Source of the DNA: an uncultured Actinomycetes bacterium
GTDB lineage: Bacteria > Actinomycetota > Coriobacteriia > Coriobacteriales > Atopobiaceae
NCBI GenBank assembly: GCA_900314645.1
Contig: OMWB01000003.1
Coordinates: 173,000 to 236,999, forward strand
Direction: 5' to 3'
DNA length: 64,000 bases
In this document: in pieces, positions 1-9,920 of the stretch
Numbering within the stretch: the stretch's first letter is position 1
How the letters are laid out: every line of letters starts with the position of its first letter
Position numbers and translations under genes: made by a program
Notes under the pieces: generated by a model
What the model saw: only the letters and a program-made list of their open reading frames with translations
What the model was told of the DNA's origin: nothing
Database searches by the model: none

Positions 1-32
1 CGAACTTTTGCAAGGCGAAAGGACGGTCCCAC

Positions 33-2909
33 ATGGCATCCGATTGCATCGATATCCGTGGAGCCCGCGAGCACAACCTTCGCGACATCAACGTGCGCAT
101 CCCGCGCGACAAGCTGGTGGTCATCACCGGGCTTTCGGGCTCGGGCAAGTCGAGCTTGGCGTTTGACACCATCTATGCGGAAGGCCAGCGGCGCTACGTG
201 GAGAGCCTCTCGTCATATGCGCGCATGTTCCTGGGCCAGATGGACAAGCCTGACCTGGACTCCATCGACGGTCTGAGCCCTGCGGTCTCCATTGACCAGA
301 AGACCACGAGCCGAAACCCGCGCTCAACCGTCGGCACGGTCACGGAGATCTATGACTACCTTCGCCTGCTGTATGCGCGCATCGGCATCCCGCACTGCCC
401 GGAATGTGGCCGGCCCATCGAGCGCCAGACCACGGACCAGGTAGCCGACAAGGTGCTTGCGCACGCCGAGGGGCGGCGCGCCTACGTGCTTGCGCCGGTG
501 GTGCTGGGGCGCAAGGGAGAGTACACCAAGCTGTTTGATGACCTGCGTCGTGAGGGCTTCAGCCGCGTGCGCATCGACGGTGAGGTCCGTGAGCTGGGCG
601 ATGAGGAGATTCGTCTTCCCAAGAACTTCAAGCACACCGTCGAGGTGGTGGTTGACCGCATCGTGGTGCGCAGGAACAGCCTGGGACGCATTGCGGAAGC
701 CGTCGAGCAGGCAACCAAGCTTGCGGCTGGACGCGTGGGCTTCTACCTGCTCCCTGACCGCGATGATCCCGAGGGTCATCCGGAGGAGCTGCTGCAGTAC
801 TCCTTGGCTCTGGCTTGTCCTGAGCATGGGCACTCCATCGATGACCTGCAGCCGCGCGACTTCTCGTTCAATGCGCCGTACGGTGCCTGCCCAGACTGCG
901 ACGGCATCGGCACCCGTCGCATCGTCGACGCACAGGCGCTTATCGAAGATCCCACGCAGTCGGTGGAGGGTGGCGTCTTTGGGTCCATCTTCAGCCACTC
1001 AAACTACTACCCGCAGGTGCTCAACGCGGTGGTCCGCCACTTTGACCTCGACCCGGCCACGCCGTGGGACCAACTGCCCAAGAAGGTGCAGAACGCGCTT
1101 CTGGACGGTTTGGGCAACACCAAGATTCGCGTGGACTATCACACCCGCGACGGCCGTGACACACACTGGTTCACCAAGTTCTCCGGCGTGCGTTCCGTGC
1201 TCTTCGAGAAATACCAGGAGACCACGTCTGACGCCATGAAGGTCAACCTCGAGCGCTACATTCGCGAGGTGCCGTGCCCCACCTGCCACGGGGCACGCCT
1301 GAAGCCCGAGTACCTTGCGGTGACGGTGGGGGACAAGAACATCCAGGAAGTCTGCGACCTCTCTTGCCGCGCATGCCTGGACTTCTTTGAGAACCTGCAG
1401 ATGACCGAGCGCCAGCATCTCATTGGCGCGGCCATCGTGAAGGAGATCGTCGCGAGGCTGCGCTTCATGGTCAACGTGGGCCTTGACTACCTCACGCTCT
1501 CGCGTGCCGCGGCAACGCTTTCTGGTGGCGAGGCACAGCGCATTCGTCTGGCCACGCAAATTGGTGCGGGACTGATGGGCGTGCTCTACATTCTCGACGA
1601 GCCCTCCATCGGTCTGCATCAGCGCGACAATGACCGCCTGATTGACACGCTCAAGCGCCTGCGCGACCAGGGCAACACCGTCATCGTGGTCGAGCACGAC
1701 GAGGACACCATCCTCGCCGCGGACTACGTCATTGACATGGGACCGGGCGCCGGCGAGCGCGGCGGTGGCGTGGTTGCGGCGGGAACGCCCGCCGACATCG
1801 AGCGCCATCCCGACTCCCTGACTGGTGCGTACCTGACCGGCAAGCGCATGATCGACCTTCCCGAGGCCCGCCGCAATCCCCAGCGTGGGGCGCTGAAGCT
1901 TACGGGTGCACAGGCAAACAACCTCAAGAACGTGAACGTGAAGATCGAGTTCGGAACGTTTACCGTGGTGACGGGCGTGTCGGGCTCCGGAAAGTCGTCG
2001 CTGGTCACCGACACCCTCGCGCCGGCCCTCACCAATGCCATCCATCGCTCGAAGCGCATGGTTGGCCCCTACCGAAAGCTTGAGGGAATCGACCAGATCG
2101 ATAAGGTCATCGACATCGACCAGTCGCCCATCGGGCGTACACCGCGTTCTAACCCGGCAACGTACATCGGCCTCTGGGATGACCTGCGCGCCCTCTTCTC
2201 GTCAACGCCTGAAAGTCGTGCTCGTGGCTACAGCCCCGGCCGCTTCTCGTTCAACGTAAGCGGCGGCCGCTGCGAGGCCTGCAAGGGCGACGGCCAGATC
2301 AAGATCGAGATGAACTTCCTCCCTGACATCTACGTGCCGTGCGAGGTCTGCCATGGGCGCCGATACAACCGCGAGACGCTCGAGGTCACGTATCACGACA
2401 AGAACATTGCCGACGTGCTTGACATGACGGTGACGGAGGCCTTGGCGTTCTTTGCCAACGTGCCCCGCGTCAAGAACAAGCTGCAGACCCTGTATGACGT
2501 GGGCTTGGGCTACATCCATCTGGGGCAGCCCGCAACTACGCTCTCTGGCGGCGAGGCACAGCGCGTCAAGCTGGCCAAGGAGCTGCACCGCCAGCAGACG
2601 GGAAAGACCTTCTACATTCTTGACGAGCCCACCACGGGCCTGCACTTTGAGGACGTGCGCCAGCTGGTCGAGGTGCTCGACAAGCTGGTCGACGCGGGAA
2701 ACACGGTGCTGGTCATCGAGCACAACCTGGACGTCATCAAGATGGCCGACCGCGTGATCGATCTGGGTCCCGAGGGCGGTGAAGGTGGCGGTACCGTGGT
2801 CGCCTACGGAACGCCCGAGGAAGTTGCCCAGGTTCCGCAGAGCTATACGGGAACGTACCTGGGCCGCATCCTGGAGCGCGACCGCGAGCGCATGGCTAAG
2901 CGCGCGTAG
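33..2909 (+). CDS. uvrA: UvrA, excinuclease ABC subunit A
   Basis: DNA-damage recognition ATPase of nucleotide excision repair, which loads UvrB on lesions in the cytoplasm. The 958 residues match the usual family length of about 940-970. Two ABC modules are visible: Walker A GLSGSGKS near residue 33 with signature LSGGEAQR near 495, and a second Walker A GVSGSGKS near 648 with signature LSGGEAQR near 837. Cysteine pairs of the zinc modules are seen at CPECG (about 122) and at [15 protein letters not shown] (about 747-775). The ATG at 33 is preceded by an AAAGGA ribosome site. uvrC lies 19 kb downstream in the same orientation; uvrB is not in the window. A weak terminator follows, so it probably ends its transcript. 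Confidence 0.98.
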   Translation: MASDCIDIRGAREHNLRDINVRIPRDKLVVITGLSGSGKSSLAFDTIYAEGQRRYVESLSSYARMFLGQMDKPDLDSIDGLSPAVSIDQKTTSRNPRSTVGTVTEIYDYLRLLYARIGIPHCPECGRPIERQTTDQVADKVLAHAEGRRAYVLAPVVLGRKGEYTKLFDDLRREGFSRVRIDGEVRELGDEEIRLPKNFKHTVEVVVDRIVVRRNSLGRIAEAVEQATKLAAGRVGFYLLPDRDDPEGHPEELLQYSLALACPEHGHSIDDLQPRDFSFNAPYGACPDCDGIGTRRIVDAQALIEDPTQSVEGGVFGSIFSHSNYYPQVLNAVVRHFDLDPATPWDQLPKKVQNALLDGLGNTKIRVDYHTRDGRDTHWFTKFSGVRSVLFEKYQETTSDAMKVNLERYIREVPCPTCHGARLKPEYLAVTVGDKNIQEVCDLSCRACLDFFENLQMTERQHLIGAAIVKEIVARLRFMVNVGLDYLTLSRAAATLSGGEAQRIRLATQIGAGLMGVLYILDEPSIGLHQRDNDRLIDTLKRLRDQGNTVIVVEHDEDTILAADYVIDMGPGAGERGGGVVAAGTPADIERHPDSLTGAYLTGKRMIDLPEARRNPQRGALKLTGAQANNLKNVNVKIEFGTFTVVTGVSGSGKSSLVTDTLAPALTNAIHRSKRMVGPYRKLEGIDQIDKVIDIDQSPIGRTPRSNPATYIGLWDDLRALFSSTPESRARGYSPGRFSFNVSGGRCEACKGDGQIKIEMNFLPDIYVPCEVCHGRRYNRETLEVTYHDKNIADVLDMTVTEALAFFANVPRVKNKLQTLYDVGLGYIHLGQPATTLSGGEAQRVKLAKELHRQQTGKTFYILDEPTTGLHFEDVRQLVEVLDKLVDAGNTVLVIEHNLDVIKMADRVIDLGPEGGEGGGTVVAYGTPEEVAQVPQSYTGTYLGRILERDRERMAKRA

Positions 2910-2937
2910 CTTGGCGACAATGCGTGCGGGGAGCTTA

Positions 2938-2960
2938 AGCCCCTCGCAAGGGCTCGTTTT
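2938..2960 (+). terminator. Weak terminator after uvrA
   Basis: Short stem AGCCC/GGGCT with a 7-nt loop, followed by CG and TTTT. It sits 28 bases after the uvrA stop. The stem is only 5 bp, so this is a modest prediction. Confidence 0.4.
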
Positions 2961-3018
2961 GCGGTAGTCTTACAGGCTGTATGTGCGCGATTGAAGTCTC
3001 CTGCCGAAAGGAAGACGC

Positions 3019-5997
3019 ATGAAGCATATGAGTGGCGTTAGCAGCGATGGCGTGGTAAACGCCCTGAGCGCAGAGGACACCAACTCGCTGAAGAAGAACG
3101 AGAGAAGCTCGTATTGGGACAACGTCAAGCTTCTGCTCATCTTCCTCGTCGTGTTGGGGCACTTCCTCTATAGCCGCACCGACCTCCGGCCGGTGACGCT
3201 CATCACGATGGCCATCTACACCTTCCACATGCCGGCGTTCGCCTTTGTCTCGGGCTACTGGAGCAAGAGTGAGCGCTCGAGGTCGTTTGGCCAGCTCGCA
3301 CGACTGGGCGTCGCCTATGTGCTGTTCAACGGCATCTTCATGCTCTGGGCGGCCTTCCGTGGCTCCGACGTGCTCATCACCTACCCGTACTACTCGTTCT
3401 GGTACATCATCGCGCTCATTGTCTGGCGCCTCTCGGTAGGGTGGGTGGCCAAGGTGCCGCTCGCGCTTCCCGCGAGCGTCGTGCTGGCCTTTGCCATTGG
3501 CTTCTGGGTCGATGCGGGCAACGTTTTCGCATTTGGCAGGACCATCGCGTTCTACCCGTTCTTCTTGGCGGGCTACCTCATGCCGCGCGAATGGGGCGAG
3601 CGCCTTGAGGACATACGGCCGCTGCTCAAGGTGCTGGTAGGAGGCCTGATTCTGGCTGTCGGTGCCGTTGCCATCTTCCTCTCGTATCGCATGTTCCACT
3701 TTGGTGAGGCTGACGTCATGATGGAGCCGTTTGCGCGCCAACATGACGCCATCGTCCGTGCGGCCATCTTTGCCATTGCCGCGATCGTTACGGTTGGCAT
3801 CTTGGTGATCACGCCCGACGTCAAGGTGCCGCTCCTGACCACCATCGGCAAGAACTCGCTCGTGGTCTATCTCTTCCACCGGTACGTGGTGCTCGTGTAT
3901 GAGCATGCGGTCGCCCCCGGCCTCTCTGCGCGGATGCTCATCTTGACGGCCTTGGGTGCGACGCTCGTCACCATGGTGGTGTTGGGCAACCAGCCCGTGG
4001 CAACGCTCGTCAACGGCTTCTTGGACCGTGCGTCCTCGCTCATCACGCGCGAGGGAAAGAAGGGGTTCCTGACGCTGGTATGCAAGGCCGCACTGGTTGC
4101 CATGTGCGGGGCCCTCACGGTGGCTCCCATCTACGCCATGCGCCATGCCACTGCGGTGGCTCAGGCGGATGACCCGCTCTACCAGCGGCTCTCGGCGGCT
4201 CAGGAGGCGGAGCTCGACGATGCGTACACCATCCTCTTCTCGGGAGACCTCATTCTGCTTGAAGATCAGGTGCGCAACGCCTATACCAGCGAGGGCTACG
4301 ACTTCTCCTCGCTGTTTGAGTACACCAAGCCCTATATCGAGTCTGCAGACCTGGCCATCGGCGTGTTTGAGGGGCCGATGGCGGGGGCCGAGGCGGGCTA
4401 TTCGTCGGGCAACTTTGATGACACCAAGCCCTTCTGGGTTAACTTCCCCGATGAGTTCGCCACTGCAGTAAAGGACGCTGGATTTGACCTGGTTACCACG
4501 GCGAACAACCACCTGCTTGACCGCGGCCTCGACGGAGCCATGCGTACGCTCGACGTGCTGGACGAGGCGGGTCTCACCCACGTCGGGTCCTACCGTTCCG
4601 TTGAAGAGAAGCGATCCAACGCCCTCACCATCGTGGATACGGGCGAGCTGAAGGTGGCCGTGCTGGCGTATACCTACGGAGTGAACAATGGCGAGGCGGC
4701 CGACTATTCTGATGACACGTTCGTTGGTGGCGAGTATGCCTACCTCACCTCCACGATCGTCGACCCCTCGTCTTCCAGCTTCGCGGCATGTCGCAGTGCG
4801 GTCGAGTCTGACCTCGCTGCTGCACGTGACGCAGGTTGTGACCTCATCGTGGTGCTGCCGCATTGGGGCACGCAGTTTGCGTTTGAGCCGGACGAGATGC
4901 AGCAGACCTGGCGTGACATCTTCCTTGAGGGCGGCGCCGATATCATCTTGGGCGACCACACCCACTCCGTGCAGCCGCTCGTGTTCTCTGACCGCGACGG
5001 TCGCATGACGCTCACGTGCTACTGCCCCGGAAACTACACCAACGTGTACCGCGGCCATGACGGCGATGCCTCAGCACTGGTTGAGGTTCGCGTAAGCCGT
5101 GATACCAAGCAGGTCATCGGTGCCGACATCATCCCCATGTGGACGGAGTCTGCGCTCTCGGGCAACTATCGTCCGCTGCCCATTTACAGCATCCTCAACG
5201 ACGAGACGCTGGTTTCCCAGGTCAGTACGCATGACCTCGAGCGAGTTGGTGAGGTAAACGCGCTCATCACCTCCGTCATGCTGGACGAGCGTCTTGACCT
5301 CCAGATGGCCCGCGAGCGCATGATGCTGACGCCTGACGGATTCCGTCGTGGCAGCGTCCCGCAGATCGAGATCACCGAGGACATGCAGTCTGGCACGCTG
5401 TACCAGGCGCTGACTTCGGCAGAAAACGTCTGCTTCGTGGGCGACAGCATCACTGAGGGCACGCGCAACGGCGGTTACGGCTGGTACGAGCCCATCGAGT
5501 CGCTGGTGTCTGGCGAGGTCACCAACGTCTCGCTGGGTGGTGCCACGGTGCAGATACTTCTGGGCATGACCGAGGGCATGCTTGAGGCCAAGGCAGACCT
5601 CTACGTGATCGCCGTGGGCACCAATGACGTGCGCTATCGTGACGAATCCATCTGCGCCATGACGCCCGCTGCGTATGTTGAGCGCCTTACGCAACTGGTC
5701 AACGAGATTCGCGCGGGTGTCCCGGACGCGCAGTTTGTGTTTGTGGCGCCGTGGACGTCAACCTCGGGCGACGTGAACACGTACCTGAACGTGAACGAGA
5801 AGCGCGAGATGAACGCAGCCTACACCGAGACGCTGAAGGCTTTCTGCGAGAGCCAGGGCTTTGGGTTCATCGATCCCAACCCCGCTATTGAGGCGGTCAT
5901 CGACACCTATCCGCAATCTGACTATCTGGTGGACTTCATCCATCCAAACTCGACGGCGGGCCTTGAGCTGTACGCCCGCACGGCGATGGGGGCTTAG
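3019..5997 (+). CDS. Acyltransferase-3 / CapA-like / SGNH hydrolase triple fusion
   Basis: A 992-residue envelope protein with three recognisable parts. Residues about 30-350 form a multi-pass acyltransferase-3 (OafA/fucose-acetylase-like) domain, beginning with YWDNVKLLLIFLVVLGHFL and containing the conserved His. A further membrane segment near 355-375 leads to a CapA-like (poly-gamma-glutamate synthesis) domain at about 403-640, with the FSGD start, the ANNHLLDRG motif and the GDHTHSVQP motif. The C-terminus, about 800-992, is an SGNH/GDSL hydrolase: GDSITEG with Ser810, GTND with Asn869, and DFIHPN with Asp972 and His975, so the catalytic set looks complete. The ATG follows AAGGAAG. Known pairings of AT3 with SGNH domains act in polysaccharide O-acetylation; the CapA-like domain between them is unusual. 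Inference: it modifies a surface polymer or peptidoglycan from the outer face of the membrane. The substrate is not deducible. Confidence 0.85.
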   Translation: MKHMSGVSSDGVVNALSAEDTNSLKKNERSSYWDNVKLLLIFLVVLGHFLYSRTDLRPVTLITMAIYTFHMPAFAFVSGYWSKSERSRSFGQLARLGVAYVLFNGIFMLWAAFRGSDVLITYPYYSFWYIIALIVWRLSVGWVAKVPLALPASVVLAFAIGFWVDAGNVFAFGRTIAFYPFFLAGYLMPREWGERLEDIRPLLKVLVGGLILAVGAVAIFLSYRMFHFGEADVMMEPFARQHDAIVRAAIFAIAAIVTVGILVITPDVKVPLLTTIGKNSLVVYLFHRYVVLVYEHAVAPGLSARMLILTALGATLVTMVVLGNQPVATLVNGFLDRASSLITREGKKGFLTLVCKAALVAMCGALTVAPIYAMRHATAVAQADDPLYQRLSAAQEAELDDAYTILFSGDLILLEDQVRNAYTSEGYDFSSLFEYTKPYIESADLAIGVFEGPMAGAEAGYSSGNFDDTKPFWVNFPDEFATAVKDAGFDLVTTANNHLLDRGLDGAMRTLDVLDEAGLTHVGSYRSVEEKRSNALTIVDTGELKVAVLAYTYGVNNGEAADYSDDTFVGGEYAYLTSTIVDPSSSSFAACRSAVESDLAAARDAGCDLIVVLPHWGTQFAFEPDEMQQTWRDIFLEGGADIILGDHTHSVQPLVFSDRDGRMTLTCYCPGNYTNVYRGHDGDASALVEVRVSRDTKQVIGADIIPMWTESALSGNYRPLPIYSILNDETLVSQVSTHDLERVGEVNALITSVMLDERLDLQMARERMMLTPDGFRRGSVPQIEITEDMQSGTLYQALTSAENVCFVGDSITEGTRNGGYGWYEPIESLVSGEVTNVSLGGATVQILLGMTEGMLEAKADLYVIAVGTNDVRYRDESICAMTPAAYVERLTQLVNEIRAGVPDAQFVFVAPWTSTSGDVNTYLNVNEKREMNAAYTETLKAFCESQGFGFIDPNPAIEAVIDTYPQSDYLVDFIHPNSTAGLELYARTAMGA

Positions 5998-6003
5998 CGA
6001 TCG

Positions 6004-6507
6004 ATGGCCAAGCGGGAACGTCTGCAGAAGACCAACGCCATGCGCGAGCTTGAGCGCGGAGGCATCGCCTTTGAGCCGCTGGAGTACGCGGTGGAAGATG
6101 ATGGCGTCGCCAGTGGTTATGGGGTGCACGTGGCGGAGCTCTTGGGCGAGGACCCAGACAGCGCCTTCAAGACGCTGGTGACGGTGACGCCCTCAGGCGG
6201 TCACGTAGTGTGCTGCATTCCCGTGGCACAGGAGCTTGACTTGAAGAAGGCTGCCGCGGCAGCGGGTGAGAAGTCGCTCGCCATGCTGCACGTGCGCGAC
6301 CTTGAGCCCACCACCGGCTATGTGCGTGGTGGGTGCTCGCCGGTGGGGATGAAGAAGGCGTTCCCCACCATCATTGACGAGACGGCGCAGCTGTTTGACC
6401 AGATGAGCGTCTCGGGCGGGAGAAGGGGTCTGTCACTTCGGCTGGCCCCAGACGATTTGGTAGCCTTTACGCAGGCTACGCTTGCTGACATCTGTCGGGA
6501 GGTATGA
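6004..6507 (+). CDS. ybaK: Cys-tRNA(Pro) deacylase, YbaK/EbsC family
   Basis: A 167-residue single-domain editing enzyme that removes cysteine mischarged on tRNA-Pro. The family pattern is clear: KTNAMRELERGGIAFEPLEY at the start, FKTLVT, the substrate-site Lys in LDLKKAA, the GYVRGGCSPVGMKK loop and the closing FPTIIDETA. Length and order match the usual ~155-165 aa. The ATG at 6004 lies six bases after the upstream stop, and the stop overlaps the murJ start by four bases (ATGA), so it is translationally coupled to its neighbours. Confidence 0.93.
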   Translation: MAKRERLQKTNAMRELERGGIAFEPLEYAVEDDGVASGYGVHVAELLGEDPDSAFKTLVTVTPSGGHVVCCIPVAQELDLKKAAAAAGEKSLAMLHVRDLEPTTGYVRGGCSPVGMKKAFPTIIDETAQLFDQMSVSGGRRGLSLRLAPDDLVAFTQATLADICREV

Positions 6508-8117
6508 CGGTGGCAGAAGAGAAGGAAGAGCTGGCACAGCAAGAGGACGCCCAGCAACGCAGGGAGAGCTCTGCGGCGTTGATGAGCGTGCTCGTCATCG
6601 TGAGCCGCCTGACGGGCTTTGCACGAACCTGGGCACAGGCCTATGCGGTGGGCGCCACCGTGCTGGCAAGTTGCTACGAGGTGGCAAACAACCTGCCGAC
6701 GCAGATCTACGAGCTCGTGACGGCAGGCATGCTGGTGACGGCGTTTCTGCCGGTGTACGTTTCGGTCAAGAAGCGGCTGGGACAAAAGGGCGCCAACGAG
6801 TACGTGTCAAACCTCACGTCCATCGTGGTGCTAATCACGGGCGCTGTCACGCTCGTGTCATTCGTCTTTGCGGCCCAGATCATCTGGTCGCAGTCGTTCA
6901 GCGCTGCGGAGGAGTTTGACTCGGCGCGTGCCATCTGGTTCTTCCGGTTCTTTGTCATAGAGATTGTGCTCTACGCGCTGTCGACCATCTTTCAAGGTGT
7001 GGTCAATGCCGAGCGCGACTACCTCTGGACGTTTTTGGCGCCCATCTTCAACAACGTGGTGGTCATGGCCTCGTTTGTGGGCTATGGCGTGCTTGCCAAC
7101 ACAAACCTGGCGCTTGCGCTCATCATCCTTGCCATCGGCAATCCGCTCGGCGTTCTCGTGCAGGTGCTGTTGCAGATTCCTTCCATGCGTGCCCATGGCG
7201 TGCGCCTGCATTGGAAGGTCGATCTCTCAGACCCAGCGCTCAAGGACACCGTCAAGATTGGTGTGCCCTCTATCGTGGTGATGGTGCTGGGCTTTGTCAC
7301 CAATTCGTTCCAGATGAACGCCCTGCTCTCGTTTACCGCCATCGGCGCGTCCATCGGAACCTATGCCCTCCTGTGGTTCAATCTCCCGTACGCCGTGTTC
7401 GCGGTGCCTGTGACCACGGTGCTCTTTACGGAGCTCTCGGACTACTACGCCTCAAGCGACATGGAGTCCTTCAAGGACATGGTGATGACGGGTACTGGCA
7501 AACTTGCCTTCGCACTGGTTCCGTTTGCGATGTTCCTTGCGGTCTTCTCGCCTCAGCTGGTGACTCTCATCTCGGCAGGACGCTTCGATGTTGATGCAGC
7601 TGCCATGTGTGCTCTGTACCTTGCGTGGCGCGCGCCTTCGCTTCCGTTCTACGGGGTGGGCATGTACCTGCAGAAGGTGTGCTCGGCCACGCGTAAGATG
7701 GAGCTGTATGCCGGCGCGAGCGTGGTCTGCGGCATCATCCAGATTGTGTTGCTCCAGCTGGTTGCCCCGTCCGTTGGTCTGTGGATGGTGCCCTTCACCT
7801 CGTGCGTGTTCTATGCGGTGTTTGACGTCATCGTGCTCATCGCCCTGAAGCGCGCGTATGGGCACCTAGGCATCCGCAAGATGCTGGTGGGCGTGGCGCG
7901 CTCGGTACTCTTCGGGCTTGCGGGTTCTGTCGCTGCCCTCGTCATCCTGCGTGTCGCCGGACCGCTCATCCCCACGGGCGAAGTCATGAAGGCCCTTCTC
8001 CTTTGCGTGGTTGCAGGCATTCCCGCAGTGCTCGTTACCTACGGTACTGCGACGTTCATGAAGGTTCCCGAGGCCAGTACGGTGACCACAGTCGTCAACC
8101 GTCTTCTGCGTAGGTAG
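6504..8117 (+). CDS. murJ: MurJ/MviN lipid II flippase
   Basis: A 537-residue polytopic protein of the MurJ (MOP exporter) family, which moves lipid II across the cytoplasmic membrane for peptidoglycan synthesis. After a charged N-terminus (EEKEELAQQEDAQQ) it shows the typical first helix region 'SVLVIVSRLTGFARTWAQAY', then about 14 hydrophobic segments, and the ANNLPTQIYELVTAGML motif around residues 55-75, close to the family's conserved loop. The start overlaps the ybaK stop (ATGA). The protein lacks the long cytoplasmic C-terminal kinase-like extension found in mycobacterial MviN. The gene ends the transcript that begins with the triple-fusion gene; a weak GC-rich stem followed by TTGTTT lies at about 8135-8166. 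Confidence 0.93.
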   Translation: MTVAEEKEELAQQEDAQQRRESSAALMSVLVIVSRLTGFARTWAQAYAVGATVLASCYEVANNLPTQIYELVTAGMLVTAFLPVYVSVKKRLGQKGANEYVSNLTSIVVLITGAVTLVSFVFAAQIIWSQSFSAAEEFDSARAIWFFRFFVIEIVLYALSTIFQGVVNAERDYLWTFLAPIFNNVVVMASFVGYGVLANTNLALALIILAIGNPLGVLVQVLLQIPSMRAHGVRLHWKVDLSDPALKDTVKIGVPSIVVMVLGFVTNSFQMNALLSFTAIGASIGTYALLWFNLPYAVFAVPVTTVLFTELSDYYASSDMESFKDMVMTGTGKLAFALVPFAMFLAVFSPQLVTLISAGRFDVDAAAMCALYLAWRAPSLPFYGVGMYLQKVCSATRKMELYAGASVVCGIIQIVLLQLVAPSVGLWMVPFTSCVFYAVFDVIVLIALKRAYGHLGIRKMLVGVARSVLFGLAGSVAALVILRVAGPLIPTGEVMKALLLCVVAGIPAVLVTYGTATFMKVPEASTVTTVVNRLLRR

Positions 8118-8204
8118 TCTAACAGGCGATTCTTGACGCCCGCGGGCCCCGTGGCGGGTCTTGTTTCGCGCACGTATATGATTCCTAACATGAAACGTGG
8201 AAGC

Positions 8205-8222
8205 ACTTTAGTGTGCTAAAGT
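8205..8222. promoter_or_regulatory. Inverted repeat ahead of the histidine operon
   Basis: ACTTTAG-TGTG-CTAAAGT, a perfect 7-bp inverted repeat with a 4-base spacer, about 30 bases before hisZG. The position and size suit a repressor site or a small leader hairpin for the his operon. No T-box or his-leader peptide is apparent in the 136-bp gap. Which regulator would bind is unknown. Confidence 0.35.
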
Positions 8223-8253
8223 ATCGCCCGCTTGCGGCGACAGAAGGGATGGA

Positions 8254-9912
8254 TTGGCTATGGTGGGAACGCCCCGAGGCTTTAGGGACATCCTCCCCAA
8301 CGAGGCATTGGCGCGAGAGCGTATATCTGAGCAGGTCAAAGCTTGTTTTTCAAAGCATGGATACCTTCCGGTTGAGATGCCGATGCTGGAGGAGCACGCC
8401 GCGCTTGAGCGCGGTGGCCACGTTCCTGCCTCGCCGTTCCGCCTCTTCGACTCGGACGGCGGGCTCTTGGTCATGCGTCCTGACCTCACCCTCGCCATTG
8501 CGCGCATGGTGGCTACGCGCATGACCTGTGATCAGCTGCCCCTGCGCCTGCGCTACAGCGCTCCCGTGGTGCGTGAGGAGTCAACGCTCGCTGGGCAACC
8601 GCGCCAGTTCACGCAGCTGGGCGTCGAGCTTGTCGGCGGCCAGGGCGTAGAGGGGGAGGTTGAGGTCGTATCACTGCTCGCCGAGTCCCTTGAGGCGCTT
8701 GCGGTTCCTGCGTGGACCATCGTGTGTGGTTCGGTCACGCCGCTCAACCTGCTGCTCGACCACTGCGCCCCCAGCGAGGGTTTCCGCTCCCGTGCGCTTG
8801 AGCTGGTACACAGCTCTGACCTGGTGGGGCTCGACGAGCTCGTCCTGGCGGCAGACCTGCCTGCCGAGGCAGGGCTTGCGCTCATGCGCCTGCCCCGTCT
8901 TTCAGGTGGCGTCGAGGTGCTCGACGAGGTCGACAGGCTGCTTGCAGCCGCCGGCATCCCAGCGGGCTGCGGCACGGAGGACCTGCGCGAGCTTGCCGGT
9001 CAGCTCTCCGCGCTCGTTACGGCGGACCGGCTGCGCTTTGACTTCTCGATCATCAACTCGTTTGACTACTACACGGGCGCCGTCTTCAAGGGCTACGCCG
9101 AGGGTATCACGGCCGCCATCGCCTCGGGTGGACGCTATGATGCCGTGCTTGCAAACCAAGGCCTTGTAGATACGGCTGCCTGCGGCTTCATGCTCTCTCT
9201 CGAGCGCCTGCAAGAGGTGCTGGGAGAGCAGGGGGAGTCGGGCGTGGTGGCGCGCCGCGAGCGCCTGGCCGAGCGGCCGCTGCGCATCGCGGTTCCCAAG
9301 GGCTCACTCTTCAAGGATTCCGTGCGTCTCTTGGGCGAGGCGGGCCTTCCGGTTGACGAGCTCTCCAACGTGGGACGCCGGCTCATCATCCGCACCGATG
9401 GGGTGGAGTACATCATTGTCCGCGCGCAGGACGCCCCGGCCTTCGTGGCACACGGCGGTGCCGACTGCGGCATCTGTGGCTCGGACTCCATCATCGAGGC
9501 TAACGTGGACGTCATGCAGCTGGCGGATCTGCGCTTTGGTGCCTGCCGCTTTGTGGTGGCGGAGCCGGCTTGGGCAGCGGGAAGCGCCGACGAGGCCTAT
9601 GCCTGGCGCGGCACGGTACGCGTGGCCACCAAGTACCCGCGCATCACCACCGCATACTATGACAGCCTTGGCCAGCAGGTGGACATCGTCCAGCTGCATG
9701 GAAACATCGAGCTGGGTCCCATCGTCGGCATGGCCGACCGCATCGTGGACATCACGCAGACTGGTGCCACGCTCGAGCAGAATGACCTTGTCATCGTCGA
9801 CGACGTGATGGAGTGCACGGCCCGCTTCTTCGCAGGTCCTGCTGCCTACCGCTGCGACCGACGCATCAAAGACCTCGCCGCGCGCCTTGCCGACGCGGCG
9901 CGCAACCGTTAG
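8254..9912 (+). CDS. hisZG: HisZ-HisG fusion, ATP phosphoribosyltransferase with its regulatory subunit
   Basis: The first step of histidine synthesis (ATP + PRPP to phosphoribosyl-ATP). Residues 1-330 are a HisZ, the class-II HisRS-like regulatory subunit: GTPRGFRDILP, LLVMRPDLTLAIARMVATR, the RQFTQLGVELVG segment and FDYYTGAVFKGY. Residues about 343-552 are a short-form HisG, beginning LRIAVPKGSLF and containing GGADCGICGSD, VATKYPRI and the PRPP loop DITQTGATLEQN. Short HisG enzymes need HisZ and normally pair with it as separate chains; here both are one 552-aa chain joined by a short linker rich in Arg and Glu. TTG at 8254 follows AGAAGGG by five bases; an ATG six bases further is an alternative. 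First gene of the his operon, eight bases before hisD. Confidence 0.93.
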   Translation: MAMVGTPRGFRDILPNEALARERISEQVKACFSKHGYLPVEMPMLEEHAALERGGHVPASPFRLFDSDGGLLVMRPDLTLAIARMVATRMTCDQLPLRLRYSAPVVREESTLAGQPRQFTQLGVELVGGQGVEGEVEVVSLLAESLEALAVPAWTIVCGSVTPLNLLLDHCAPSEGFRSRALELVHSSDLVGLDELVLAADLPAEAGLALMRLPRLSGGVEVLDEVDRLLAAAGIPAGCGTEDLRELAGQLSALVTADRLRFDFSIINSFDYYTGAVFKGYAEGITAAIASGGRYDAVLANQGLVDTAACGFMLSLERLQEVLGEQGESGVVARRERLAERPLRIAVPKGSLFKDSVRLLGEAGLPVDELSNVGRRLIIRTDGVEYIIVRAQDAPAFVAHGGADCGICGSDSIIEANVDVMQLADLRFGACRFVVAEPAWAAGSADEAYAWRGTVRVATKYPRITTAYYDSLGQQVDIVQLHGNIELGPIVGMADRIVDITQTGATLEQNDLVIVDDVMECTARFFAGPAAYRCDRRIKDLAARLADAARNR

Positions 9913-9920
9913 GAGAGACC

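Noticed and set aside
999..2045. A 348-codon minus-strand open frame opposite uvrA
   Set aside because: Antisense shadow; uvrA motifs run unbroken through the same region.
2935..5058. A 707-codon open frame on the minus strand opposite the triple-fusion gene
   Set aside because: It lies opposite a gene with clear domains, has His/Arg/Val-rich composition typical of antisense reading in GC-rich DNA, and no recognisable motif.
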